A DNA stretch of 64,000 bases from Dichetophora obliterata (GCA_963920525.1 OY986439.1:40924819-40988818), one strand, 5' to 3'. Counted from the stretch's first letter, positions 11,030 through 22,159 are shown. Notes: generated by a model not told the origin, from the sequence alone. Numbers and translations: made by a program.

Positions 11030-11475
11030 AAATTAAAAATTTATTCGTGGCTGAAAATTACGAATAAAATTCGTAGAAGGGACGTAGTTTAGTACACATT
11101 TCGAATATTTTATTCGTACTCATACAAAAACTAATGTATATTTTACGAATACATTTGCGAATGCTCCTAATACCCAGTTACGAAAAAAACCTTCTGTTCA
11201 GCTGGGGTTTGAATCACGGTTCTTTAGCTTATGGGGCACGTACTCTTCCAGAAGGCTACGGCCACCTTGCAATCATACATGTCCTTATATTCGGTAATTG
11301 TTCGACAAACCAGTCTGAACGATTTCAGTTGTAAATTTTTTTAATTTCAACTAAAACTTCGTACCTTTTACGAATAATGCGAACGGTCAACCTGCGAATG
11401 AATTTTTTAGTAAATACTACGAATGTAAAGAAACAAATTACGAAGTTATTCGTACGAGAAATTGGCGAATGTTAA
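11030..11475. repeat. TACGAAT-rich flanks around a tRNA-like core
   Basis: Copies of TACGAATA and ATTCGTA cluster at 11030-11180 and again at 11355-11475, on either side of the tRNA-like segment at 11190-11290. They may be the subterminal repeats of a small element that contains or was hit by a SINE. Confidence 0.45.
11190..11290 (-). ncRNA. tRNA-like SINE head (degenerate)
   Basis: Read on the minus strand, a box-A-like region (GGTGGCCGTAGCC) is followed about 55 bp later by a box-B-like GTGATTCAAACCCC and then CAGCTGAACAGAAGG with a T-rich run. The same order and a similar trailer appear at 43225-43320 and 44965-45065. No complete cloverleaf can be drawn, so it is not a functional tRNA gene. 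Confidence 0.5.
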
Positions 11476-12935
11476 GGAATGATATCCCTTATTAGTCGAA
11501 CATCATTCTTCGTAGCAATAGAAAGCAAGGTGTATTTAATTCAATAACGGATATAAACTTTGATGATATGCAAATTTATGTTTGCAAGTCATTGTAAACA
11601 AGTCGAAGACAAAGACATTTTATACAAAAATTAATGTTTTTTCCCAAAAGTTGGCTCGTTTTTCTATCAAAAATATGATTTAATTTAATTTTTTTAATTT
11701 TTTCTTAAACTTGATAAAATGATAAATAATTCTAAAGCATTTAAATTGAAGAACGTTGCAACGATCTAGGGGAGAGCAAAGCTTCTAATTCAAAAGCTAA
11801 AGAAAAATTTAGGAAATTTAGTAAAGTAGGCCAATTTTGGATCAAGGACTACATTTTTAAAAAATCTTATATCATATTAAGCAAACGATTTTACATTAAA
11901 ACTTATTATAGTCAAAAGATTTTTATGTAATAAACGTAAATAAGAAACTCGATTTGAAGCAACCATTTTTTACTTCTTAAAATTCTCGTTATTGAGCGGC
12001 GTCCACCCAGTTTGAGAATTTTCAGGACATTTTTTGAGTCACGTGCTTATATTAAGCCAGGATTCATAATCAAGCCTTGCAGGAAGGTTCTGGAATATGT
12101 TAAGAAAATGTATGAAACCCAAAACAAATCATGAATATCGAAATCGTTTTGAATAAAAAAATGCATTTTTTAAATCATTCAGATATTAGGTGTGTTTCCG
12201 TAATCGATCGTAGGAACTTGCAAGCTGCTAGGACTGATTCGTAATGGAAAAATATATACGTAGATTAGTGTCAATGTGGTTTGAGATCCGGTGAAAAAGA
12301 TTCCCTTAGCATGCGGGGAACATTTCGATAATAGCGAAACTCAAATTTTTAATTTTTCAGTTAATATGGATTTGACCTCCTAAATCCAAATCTGAAAAAT
12401 TTCTGTCCGCTCGAAATTGGTTTTGGAGTTAAAGGCTTTCAAATTTTAAAAATGGCCTAAAAATGTAGTTTGTTTTTTCAGTTTTACAACAAAAATATAT
12501 TGTTTAATATTAGGAAATTTTTGTATTCTTATTTTAAAAGTTGAAAACCTGGGGTCTCAATAGTAGTTAATGCGATTTCATTTAAGGATATAGGCCTCAC
12601 ATTATTTAATTTATTAAACTACTAAGAATATTTGCTTTAGCAAAAAATTTCTGAAATGCATTACAAGAAAAAACTTAAATAAAATTTTTAAATATTTCGG
12701 ACATGATACTAGAAAGATTTTTACACGATCCTTAAAATATATTAGATTTTCTTATGTGTAAAAGCGTGTGTCAACCGGAGTAGTGTGCGCATAATGTTTA
12801 CAAAATTAGTTTTAAAAATATGAGTAAATAGCATTATATAGGTTACATTTTGCTTATGTTTATTCCAGATTTCTGTATGCCTTTGCCACCCCCCCCCCCT
12901 AGAACAAATCTTATGGACGCCCATTCTCACACCCA

Positions 12936-13633
12936 TTGCGTCAAGGCTTAAGCACTGTTTGAACTCTTCTAGTTACATTTTCAATGAGCAAAAAATTATT
13001 AAATCATACGGGCTTTAGAGAATTTTTAGAGAAACGAGAAAAAGTCACGTTTCAACAGCTACAACTTTTTATACGATCTTTGATTTTTGTAATATTTTGC
13101 ACAAAATTGCACAAAAAAACCGTACAAAATTCATTTTTCATAAAAATACAAAAACTCGAAATTAAAAAAATGTTATACTTCTACTAAAAAAAAAATTCAT
13201 AACGATCAGATTATTTAAAGTAATCACTTAGTTTTTTGGTGTTTGTGTTGTTTCCAAAAACATTTTAATAACATTTTATTACAAATCTTTCATATTTAAA
13301 TTTTTACAATTTTTCTTTTTTTTTTATTACAACAAGAAAGGGAATTCAATATTATAGTACTCTGGTACTTTAAATCCGATTTTTATGTTTGAACACTAAT
13401 TTTAAGAAAGAATTATATAAAAACCGAAGTACATGCCAGTTTTTACAATACTAAGTTTTATAAGCAAAAAGTCGTGAAATATGTAAAAAGTGAATAATTT
13501 TTTTTAATTTTCGCGGTCACTCGACGTACTCCTATTGAACACATATCAATCAATACATGTTAATTTTTATCAAAAACCTCACATTTTTAACGAGGTTTGG
13601 GAAAAAATTAATATTACTATTAGCTACTTCCAA
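12936..13633. other. AT-rich spacer without assignable features
   Basis: Only short A/T-runs and chance frames seen. Confidence 0.5.
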
Positions 13634-13669
13634 CACTGAACCAAAAATATACATTATATTAATGAAAAA

Positions 13670-14085
13670 GTACATTGATTTCAATGATTTATTCATTGAA
13701 ATTGGTCCAATGAAGTGTGTTCATTGATTTCAATGAATTAACTTCATACTTCAATGTAGCGTTCAATGAATTTTTTGATTTTCAACGAATAGTTTCTTGA
13801 ATATCAATGTACACTTCGTTGAATTTAATGAACACGTTCATTGAAAAAATGCAAAAATTACAAAAATTTTCATTGAATTCAATGTAAAGTTCATTAAATT
13901 TAATGAAAAGTTCATTGAATTTAGTGTATATTTCATTGAATTTAATTTATAGTAAATTCAATGTATAGTTCATTGAACTCAATGTAAAATTCATTAAATT
14001 CGATGCAAATTTCATTGCAATCAATGCAAAGTCCATTGCATTCAATGTGTAGTTCATAGAATTCAATGTATTCAGATCTTTGGAA
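13670..14085. repeat. Left array of TTCATTGAATTCAATG-type motifs
   Basis: About twenty imperfect palindromic units of 20-30 bp built on TTCATTGAATTCAATG, with variants such as TTCATTAAATTTAATG. The mirror array is at 15405-15790. Confidence 0.8.
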
Positions 14086-14212
14086 TTAATGATTTGTATA
14101 TTAAATCTAACGAATTATTTGTAAATCTTTTTCTACACAATTTTAAAATAAATAAATAATTACAACTAAAAAAAACAATATTTTTATTATATTAAAGAGT
14201 CAATTAAAATAC

Positions 14213-15200
14213 TTAGTTTTGAAGATTTCGAAGATATTTTAATTGAAACAGTTCAAAAGTTTTGAAGCTCATATTTACTACTCTTAAAAAGCTATCAAAT
14301 TTGAATTTTACGTAAAAATCCATGTGAACATAAAACTCTTGGAATGATGAAAAGTTCTTCTCTCCAACAGCAAGAATAAATGGTTGAAGATCTTCGCCTT
14401 TGGTTTTTAAAAAATTAATATGCTCTGCGACTTCCTCGATGCTTCTTCCAACAAAAACGAAGGCCTCTTGGGAGCTACTAGTTTTATACTTTAGGAAATT
14501 TCTTGCGAAGTTATCCTTATTGCATACTTTTTGGTCAGGCTCCAAAGAAGCTTCATAGCAATGCTCTCTGAAAGGATAAGAATTAAAAAAATTAACATTA
14601 TTTATTTAGGCTATAGTAAAATTGAGCTTATTACTGTTGTAAGTGAAACTATCAATTCCTTCCAACTTTTCCCGCACAGCTTTATCTTTGATGTGGCTAT
14701 CATATTTTAAAAATATAAAAATTTATTTGAAATTGATGGCACCAGTAACTTACAATTTCAGATGTATTTCCGAAAGCGACGGAAAAATCTTTATCAATCT
14801 AAAAGATATAATGAGGGTTTGCTATAATTACGAGAATTTATTTTGAGTATACTAACAAAGCAATAGCCATTCGAATTTTTAAACTCTGGCAATTTCTTTA
14901 AAAGCCCTACCTGATGATTTCATCCAGCCTAGATTGACTGCAAGCCTGCCAGCAGCTATCATACTTCTAGAATCATCAGCGCTCAAACGCTTCATACCCT
15001 GAACGCAGTTTTTGAGTTGCAAAATTTTATATACATTTTTACTCTCCTCTGTTTTGTTCTGTTAAACTCGATTTTTTTTCTTACGGAAAATGCCAAATAA
15101 TTTAATGTTCCAAACTGTAGCTCCTCAAAGTATCGGTAGATAATATTTATAAGCAAACTGTGTTGGTCATCCAGTAGTTTTAAATGCTCTTCGTAATGAT
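14213..15200 (-). CDS. Multi-exon gene of unknown function (partial model)
   Basis: Five minus-strand exons with plausible GT/AG borders can be drawn: 15200-15085, 14998-14911, 14798-14754, 14696-14635 and 14565-14213 (stop). Exons 1 and 2 join in frame (YFEELQFGTLNYLAFS to GMKRLSADDSRSM, AAGRLAVNLGWMKSS). Exons 3 to 5 join in frame (KIFPSLSEIHLKF, HIKDKAVREKLEGIDSFTYN, HCYEASLEPDQKVCNKDNF and on to FDSFLRVVNMSFKTFELFQL). The last exon uses the second AG of a CAGAG pair. The exon 2 to 3 junction is out of phase as drawn, so a small exon is missed or the copy is damaged. The start exon is not found. No transposase, zinc-finger or signal motif was recognised here. It lies within mirrored repeat arrays, so it is probably element-borne. 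Confidence 0.5.
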
Positions 15201-15404
15201 CTTCGTAATTGAAATTATTAGTAATTAGTTAGCAGAATAACATTTTCTTTTGTATTCAAAGCACAACGTTTTCTTCACTTTTAGTTTATTTGATTGGGAG
15301 GAACTTTATTTTATCTAAAATTTTGCACACACAATTGCCACACGTCTTCACAAATGCACGTTTCACTTCAAATAAGAATAAATAGGGAATAAATGTATAT
15401 ACAC

Positions 15405-15790
15405 ACATTCAATTAAATGAAATAAACATTGAATTCAATGAACATTCAATGAACTTTAAATTGATTTTATTGAACTATATATTGAATTCGATAAAGTATA
15501 CATTGAATTCAATGAGTATACATTTAATGCAACGAAGTGTTCATTAAAATCAATGCATAGTTCTTTTTAATTTTATTTATAGCTCGGATCAATGCTTAGT
15601 TCAATGAAATCAATGAAGAGTTCTTTAAAATAATGACAGCAAATCATTGATATTTACTTAGACATTTTTAATGAATATTATGTCATTGATTTCAATTGAA
15701 AACTACTTATGACCAATTCGTTAAAATTCAGTGATTTTTTTCATTGAAATCAATGAATTTATTTAAACGTACGTTGTCATTGAATTTTTT
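15405..15790. repeat. Right array of CATTGAATTCAATG-type motifs
   Basis: Same motif as the array at 13670-14085, in mirrored arrangement; ends in CATTGAAATCAATG and a T-run. Confidence 0.8.
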
Positions 15791-15801
15791 TTTTTTCTGT
15801 G

Positions 15802-17435
15802 AATATGATATAATTAAAAACTTTCTTCATCAAATCAGTAGGCTAGTGATTACATACACCATTTTTTTAGGTGCTATTTTCTGGAATCAATTTACTATCA
15901 GTTTATTGAGTGCTATTTAGTATTTTTCTAAACAGAACGCCTTTATTTATTTTGTTAAAAAAAGAAAGAATATAAATTCGTAGATACACAAATAACAAAC
16001 ATAAAAGTCAGAGTAAACATTGCAAAGTTTGAATGGAAATAAAAAACATAAAAAAACAAATAAACCGACTCACTAGTAAACAATTTTTACTGAAATATCA
16101 TTCATCTTCTTATAAGCACAAAACATACAAACATACCTCCAATCTTATCATATCCCATACCCCATTCAAAAATCTCATAACTACTCGAGGCTAATCAGCT
16201 GAAAAAATGTCAAATAATCGGTGCGTAGAAGATGCTGACTACAATAAAATCAAATTCGAAAAGTTGAACCAAGTGGAAGCAGCTTAAAATAGCACTGGAA
16301 AGAAAAGATATACATATTAAAGAAAACGTAAAAAAATAATGCCATTTTAATATGACGTACCTATTTAAGTAGGTCTTTTGAGTGTATGAAGTGCTGAGCA
16401 GTATTGAAAATTTCTATCATTCCGCTAGTAAGTCTTCTAACGATGACGATAATGATGATGGTGATTGATGAAATGCTAATCAATGATGATTTTTTTTCAA
16501 TTAAGTCATGGTTTTAATGGATTTTTCAGGTATTTACTCCAGTTTGTGGAGATTTCTAAGGAATCTCTGCTAAGGTTTTGATTTATTTTGCTAATTTTAA
16601 TAATGTGTCGTTAACACTCGTTGCTACTGATTAGGTTTTGAATGATTTTTTTTTTGTCACAAATCATTGGTTACTAGGCGCACATATTTTATTGATACAA
16701 ATTCAGTGTTATTGTTGGAATCATATCGTAACAAATAATCAGTAAATAATTAGGAATAAGTTTGTGCATGCCAATTTTTATTAACACTTGTGATATCAAT
16801 TGCGATAAGTATCGTGGCATAATCATTTACAACCTCATTTCCATATCGGGAAAAAAAAAACTCAAAGGGCTGATACTCTGATATATTAAACTATGAGGGT
16901 TGTTTTAATGACAGAAAAAATGTAATAAACTATTCAGTTTACCAACATTTTCGTGTTTTTTTTTATTGATGGTTCTTTAAACAAATGTTTTATGACCAGT
17001 GCGCTTACATGATTTCAATTGTTTTTGTTACAGAAATTTTTTAAAATAACACTTTTTACGTGGTATTTTTAAATACATTCGTGTATTTATACTTATAAAG
17101 GATCAAACAAATTTAATTTTAAACGAATGCTAAATATCATTGAAATCTTAAATCTTGATTCACTGTGTTGCTTGTAAAAAATATTAAATACTTTAGTACA
17201 AAGTGAAGATTTCGGACAAAACTTTTAGCAGCACAAAAAATTCATATCTTTAATAGTGAGACTGTTTTATAGTGAAGCAAGATGTTTAAACACTTGAAAA
17301 ACCACACTTTCTCGTGTATACATTTTTTTATACAGAGTAAAGCCCTGCGTCGGTGCATCTAAATGAACGTACACACACTGTGATTTATTGCATTCACACT
17401 CCATTGCTTTTTTTTTACATAGCATGTCATTAGAG
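15802..17435. other. AT-rich stretch, no gene recognised
   Basis: A 26-codon frame starts at 16207 (MSNNRCVEDADYNKIKFEK) but has no support. A GAT-rich simple stretch lies around 16440-16490. Confidence 0.45.
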
Positions 17436-17568
17436 GGAAACATTCCTCTCAGCTGTGTTAAAAATGAATGTGGAAACATTCCTCTCCGCTGTCTTAAAAA
17501 GCGAATTACAAGCAGTCCTCTTCCCTGTTCTAAGAATGAATGTGGAAACAATCCTCTCTCTTGTTACG
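17436..17568. repeat. 36-bp minisatellite, about 3.7 units
   Basis: Units begin near 17436, 17472, 17508 and 17543 with GGAAACATTCCTCTC and end in AAAAATGAATGT. The array directly abuts the tRNA-like segment, so open frames on both strands here are repeat artefacts. Confidence 0.8.
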
Positions 17569-17572
17569 AAAA

Positions 17573-17640
17573 TGCCCGGCCAGGATTCGAACCCGGGAAC
17601 CCTGAACGACAGTCAAGCGCGCTACCACTAGACTATCGAA
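17573..17640 (-). ncRNA. tRNA-Asp(GTC)-like sequence, SINE head or pseudogene
   Basis: On the minus strand there is a D-arm region ATAGTCTAGTGGTAGCGC (box A), an anticodon arm CTTGA/TCAGG with loop CTGTCGT giving anticodon GTC (Asp), and a T-arm CCGGG-TTCGAAT-CCTGG containing box B. The 3' acceptor strand CCGGGCA has no complement at the 5' side (GAATTCGAT), so the acceptor stem does not form. This points to a tRNA-derived SINE head or a pseudo-tRNA rather than a working tRNA gene. Confidence 0.65.
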
Positions 17641-17735
17641 TTCTACAATAAGCGGCTAGAAAACAATGATATTAATATTTTCTATTGCCATTGCTTGACA
17701 GTAAATAAAAGTTTCCAAATGCATTCTTAAAGAAG

Positions 17736-17850
17736 CGGTGTGGAAACAATATAAATACAAAACTACCCTTAAGCTTCCAAAAGATACGGTTTGGAAATAA
17801 TATAAATACAAAACTACCCTTAAGCTTTCAAACGATACGGTGGGGAATGT
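17736..17850. repeat. 51-bp tandem duplication
   Basis: Units start CGGTGTGGAAACAATATAAA at 17736 and CGGTTTGGAAATAATATAAA at 17787, and both share AAAACTACCCTTAAGCTT. A third partial unit begins at 17838. Confidence 0.85.
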
Positions 17851-18033
17851 TTCTTTATCACTTTTAGATGGAAGCCTTCCGATTTTTCCTGGAGATTAAT
17901 AACACTTGAGAGTTTGATTTGCTCAACACCAAACGAAAGCCTACAACGAAAAGCAATACACACTTTCTCTCTCGGCAATCCATGCACGACGTGTTTTTTT
18001 TCGTCAACACCACAACCCAACGGGGAAAGAAGC

Positions 18034-18588
18034 ACTCCAAAAGGTCTTTTTGAGTGTTTACAAGTCAGCTGAAAGCGTGAAAGTGCTGACCCGATGTATG
18101 ACACACCATTGTAATTTTAACATTGTATGTCCTAGGAAAAAAGCACTTAATTGCTTCAAAAGACCTCTCAAGGAAAGCTTTGGGTCATCATTTCGTTTAA
18201 CTGCTCCAAAAGAGGCTCTTGGAAATCTTTTTGTCAACAGTTCGTTGTTTTGAATACACTTTTCAAGTTTTTTGAACTGTTCTTTTTTTCTTTCTTTCAA
18301 GTTCTTTTTGAACTTGCTAAGTGCTGATAAGTGAAGTAGAGAACAGTTCAAAAAGATTGAAAAGTGTATTCAAAACAAAAAGAACTGCTGCCACAAAGAC
18401 TTAAAAAAGCCTCTTTTGAAGCAATTAAACCAAATGAGACCCAAAGCTTTCCTTGAGAGGTCTTTTGAAGCAATTAAGTGTTTTTTTCCTAGGACATACA
18501 ATGTTAAAATTACAATGGTGTGTCATACGTAGGGTCAGCACTTTCACGCTAGCAGCTGACTTGTAAGCACTCAAAAAGACTTTTTGGA
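18034..18588. mobile_element. Long foldback (hairpin) element, about 555 bp
   Basis: The arms 18034-18270 and about 18350-18588 are inverted copies. Matching landmarks are TCCAAAAGGTCTTTTTGAG at the left with CTCAAAAAGACTTTTTGGA at the right, the internal block ACACACCATTGTAATTTTAA, and CATTGTATGTCCTAGGAAAA. The loop lies near 18290-18340. All frames here are mirrored non-coding sequence. No clear target duplication. Confidence 0.8.
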
Positions 18589-18599
18589 TAATTTTTCGT

Positions 18600-19150
18600 A
18601 TTTTTATGAATTCGGGGCTGGCAAAAAAATGGCACACCAAAAATGGGTCGCTGAATCCGAATCCGTGGTCAGAATTTCAAAATTATAAGATGTTTACTCA
18701 TTTTACCTTTAAGTTCGCGCCAGCCCCGAATTCGTAAAAATAAAAAATTAAGGTGGCAGCATTATCCAACATTTTTAATATTAAAATTTTGACTTCAGAT
18801 TCTAAATCAGCGACCCCTAAAACTCTTAAATGATGTTTAAAACTCTTAAAAATACATATTATTAGGTGGCAATCCTACTATTTAAAAATTTTATAATTTT
18901 TAAATTCTGACAATGGATTCGGATTCAGCGACCCATTTTTACCTTTCAGTTCACGCCAGCCCCGAGTTTTTAAAAATAAAAAATTAAGTTGGCAACCATT
19001 TTATTTTAAAATTAGAAAAAATAAAATTTTTAATATTAAAATTCTGACTTCAGACTGACTGACTTCTAAATCAGCAACCTCCTAGCACTGTTAAATAATT
19101 ATGCGTGACCCATTTTTACCTAGTGTTCGCGCCAGCACCGTATTCGTTCT
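18600..19150. repeat. Tandem repeat of about 180-240 bp, three units
   Basis: The marker TTCGCGCCAGCCCCGAATTC and the trailing AAAAATAAAAAATTAAG-GTGGCA occur near 18713, 18949 (TTCACGCC variant) and 19128, each preceded by a TTTTACC word. The inverted word GAATTCGGGGCTGGC at 18609 opens the block. Confidence 0.7.
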
Positions 19151-19835
19151 CTGATACAAATCATCTATTGCCAGTGAACAAGCTTTCGTTGCATTGACTG
19201 CAGTGAGCTCTCTGACAACGATATCTTAGATCAACAATATCTATGATCTGATTTTATTGCTCTGTCATGTTTTGTTCATCTTCGCTGCAATCACACACAT
19301 GATTTCTTTGCAGCAAGCAAGACAGTGCAGTGTAGTGTGAAATGAACAAATGTTTTGAAGCCGGTTTTAAGTGCACCTACGCAGGGCTCTAATACAGAGC
19401 TATAACCATTTCCATAAAGCCACTTTGTATAGAAGATTAGCGTGGTTTTGATTAGATTTTTGCAATTTTTTTACTTGAGAACATATAGAGTACTTATTTG
19501 AAGTTGAAGCTTATGTGCAGAATTGAAAGTTATTAAATTAATGTTAACCGAATTTAAAGAGATTTTACCATTTCGGGCAAGTCACTGCGTGCATTTCATC
19601 TGATTCGGCTTATTTCATAACTTGTTTTTTCTTTTTCAAACATAATCTTGTATGTATGAAAGCTACAAGGTTTTAAGTACATAGTTAGAGAGTAAGCCCG
19701 AAATCTTAATGTCAAATTTTTGAACTCAGCCAAATTTTTTAATTCGCAGTAAGACACAATGTTAACACCCATTTTAATTAGCCGCAAATTATTCATAATG
19801 TCTAAGGGCAACATTCTTTTAATAGGCTTCTAATA
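19151..19835. other. Unassigned sequence
   Basis: Contains a short palindrome ATCTTAGATCAACAATATCT near 19224; nothing coding was recognised. Confidence 0.4.
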
Positions 19836-19997
19836 CCCCTTTTCCACACGGCTAGTTTTCTTGCCAGCATGTCGAAAATACAAAGGAAAGAAGAGCACAG
19901 CATCAAAGAAAGAACAGCACAGAAGAAAAACTTGCCAGTACAGACTTGCCTGTACCGCAGACTTGCTGGCAAGAAAACTTTCCGTTTGGAAAAAGGG
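19836..19997. mobile_element. Small MITE, 162 bp
   Basis: The ends CCCCTTTTCCACACGG and (reverse complement) CCCTTTTTCCAAACGG continue inward to a shared AGTTTTCTTGCCAGCA. The flanks carry TA/AAT direct repeats, so the target length is ambiguous. A further internal word, ACTTGCCAGTACAGACTTGC, repeats in part. Confidence 0.7.
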
Positions 19998-20288
19998 TAA
20001 TAAGTCTCGTTATTTGCATGTATTTCTCAAGTGGTTTTTTGCATATTACATTGTAATTTTATCATAACATGTCATTGGAAGGGAGTACTACTGCTCCACT
20101 TATGCTTCAAACTACAGTGAAAGTATAGCACTCAATACTGTGCTCCGAAACTTCTCCTAAACATAGTGTAGCAGGTGCAGTTGCACTTCAGTCTTTCGTT
20201 CGTAATATCGTCCGTTCTATGTAGTTGTTCTTCTGCAATGCTCCTAAGGCTTTCCAAATCTTAATGTAGCAGAATCGCTTCGACTTCT

Positions 20289-20340
20289 CCTTCTTCTTCT
20301 TCTTCTTCTTCTTCTTCTTCTTCTTCTTCTTCTTCTTCTT

Positions 20341-20371
<31 letters not shown>

Positions 20372-20424
20372 TTCTTCTTCTTCTTCTTCTTCTTCTTCTT
20401 ATTCTTCTTCTTCTTCTTCTTCTT

Positions 20425-20455
<31 letters not shown>

Positions 20456-20511
20456 TTCTTATTCTTCTTCTTCTTCTTCTTCTTCTTCTTATTCTTATTC
20501 TTATTCTTCTT

Positions 20512-20542
<31 letters not shown>

Positions 20543-20709
20543 TTCTTATTCTTCTTCTTCTTCTTCTTCTTCTTCTTCTTCTTCTTCGTCTTCTTCTTCT
20601 TCTTCTTTTTCTTCTTCTTCTTCTTCTTCTTCTTCTTCTTCTTCTTCTTCTTCTTCTTCTTCTTCTTCTTCTTTTTCTTCTTCTTCTTCTTCTTCTTCTT
20701 CTTCTTCTT

Positions 20710-20740
<31 letters not shown>

Positions 20741-20793
20741 TTCTTCTTCTTCTTCTTCTTCTTCTTCTTCTTCTTCTTCTTCTTCTTCTTCTT
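20289..20793. repeat. (TTC)n / (GAA)n microsatellite, about 505 bp
   Basis: Nearly pure CTT/TTC triplets, interrupted mainly by TTA variants (ATTCTT) at irregular steps. A pure polypyrimidine strand of this length can form triplex DNA. Confidence 0.97.
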
Positions 20794-21062
20794 TGTCTGG
20801 CTTCACACAGAAAGAGCTCAGAAAAGAATGCTCTTTAAGCGCTGTTGCATACTGTTTTTGCAAAACGATCCCAATCATGATTTCGACCATTTTACTTTAC
20901 GGAAAATGGCTACTGAATGAAAACGTGCAAAGCTTTAAATAGAACGAATACCTGCAAGCTTGCTCAATACAAAAGGCTACATCCCAAGGGGCCGAAATCG
21001 GAGTGCTTCCAACAACAAAAATTATGAGAAAAGTATTTAGTTTTTTGAATAACTACCCAACG

Positions 21063-22159
21063 CATAGTGGGGTATTGAACCTTCAAAATGGATATCAATT
21101 CACCTAGAAGACGGAGGGAACTTTTGACTTTTTCTAGTAACAATGGGTCCAAATAAGAAAAAATGTTCCGTCCGTCCGTCTGTCTGCCTGTCGACACGAT
21201 TACAGCCGTAATTTTGAAGCTATTGAAATTAAAATTTGTATTTAAGCTTGATTCCTTAATATAAAGATAACAATAGAAAATGAACCAAATCGGATGAAAA
21301 TCACGCCTACCTCATGTCAAACATGACTTTATCAAAATGGTAAAATCTCTTTAAATTTAACGAAACTTAATACGTGAACTTGAAATTTTATATATGAGCT
21401 TTGATATTTATTATGCGCTTTAAGTAAAAAATTCAGATGAAAACTACGCCTACCTTCCATACAAAGTCACTTTATCAAAATTGTAAAATCTCTTAAAATT
21501 TTAAGTTTAAATTATTTTAAGCAAATAAGTTTTGGTTTTTAATATGCATTCTGAGTAAACAACAAAATCTAGTTTGTACTTTTTATTTGTTTTTATTTTT
21601 CTCAAGGACACGAAGTTACAGTAAGTGTCAAGTGACAGGAAGTTACAGTAAAAAAATACAGTAAAAAAACTACCGCAAAAGTGAACAGCAATGACGCATT
21701 TTTTTTTTTTACAAAATGTAACTAGAATGACCATAGTTTAAGATTATCAAAACAGTTTTCCTCAACCTTACTCAACTCACAACTATATCTCTATTAACAT
21801 AGTAAAAATACACATATAATACACATACAAAAAATAATATATATAGAAAATTATTTAACAATAAAAAATTGATTTTGTGTTGCTAAAATAACTAAGCAAA
21901 AAGTTTTCATAATAGTTTAATGTAATTTTTTAAAATAATGTACAAAAAAATTTTTAAAATTGCAGATAAACACGTTTGTCACTGATCTGAAAAAAAAATT
22001 ATGACTTTCAAAGTGCATTGCGGGTATAGGGCACAATATTTTTTAACAATTTTATCACCTAGTGATGCAGAATCTTCTTTCATAGGGTACCAAACACTAC
22101 TATGTACCTTTATTTTTTTTTAATGCATACTCATTTTGGCCATAAAATACCCCACTGTG
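21063..22159. mobile_element. Transib-like non-autonomous element, 1097 bp
   Basis: The inverted ends CATAGTGGGGTATT (left) and CACAGTGGGGTATT (right, reverse complement) are flanked by the 5-bp direct repeat CAACG (21058-21062 and 22160-22164). A heptamer CAC(A/T)RTG end with a 5-bp GC-containing target duplication is the Transib pattern. At 12 bp inside each heptamer both ends carry an A-rich block (TTCAAAATG and GCCAAAATG). Two internal blocks near 21303-21360 and 21443-21500 are imperfect duplicates (ACGCCTACC...GTAAAATCTCTT). No transposase frame was found. Confidence 0.6.

Larger units (their letters stand above)
7664..12925. mobile_element. Putative 5.3 kb composite/foldback element with direct-repeat ends
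   Basis: The 10-bp direct repeat CTCACACCCA lies immediately outside both ends (7654-7663 and 12926-12935). The ends are inverted: left TGGGCGTCCGCTGGGGG, right (reverse complement) AATGGGCGTCC followed by a G-run. Inside, the motif GGGGCYTTATTTCAT recurs in both orientations (7700-7980, 8620-8805, 10190-10345). Blocks around 8800-8860 plus 9448-9510 are repeated in reverse at about 10030-10150. The element is itself hit by a hAT-like insertion (8861-9447) and a Harbinger-like MITE (10783-10966). No transposase is recognisable. The superfamily is uncertain; an 8-10 bp duplication would suit hAT-like elements. Confidence 0.5.
13634..15801 (-). mobile_element. Putative undescribed element: mirrored CAATGAA arrays around a spliced gene
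   Basis: The candidate ends are CACTGAACCAAAAA on the left and CACAGAAAAAAAA (reverse complement of the right end). Next to both ends lies the block CATTGATTTCAATGA in mirrored position, followed by arrays of imperfect TTCATTGAATTCAATG motifs (13670-14085 and 15405-15790). The 1.3 kb centre carries a multi-exon minus-strand gene. No clear target duplication was found, so borders are tentative. I could not match the gene to a known transposase. Confidence 0.5.

Noticed and set aside
12742..12936. 64-codon minus frame with a Gly/Arg-rich start
   Set aside because: It is created by the G-run at the end of the composite element.
17820..18640. Several open frames on both strands
   Set aside because: They are mirrored translations of the foldback and minisatellite sequence.
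20964..21197. 77-codon minus frame with a CCGTCCGTCCGTCTGTCTG stretch
   Set aside because: Simple-sequence artefact inside the Transib-like element.
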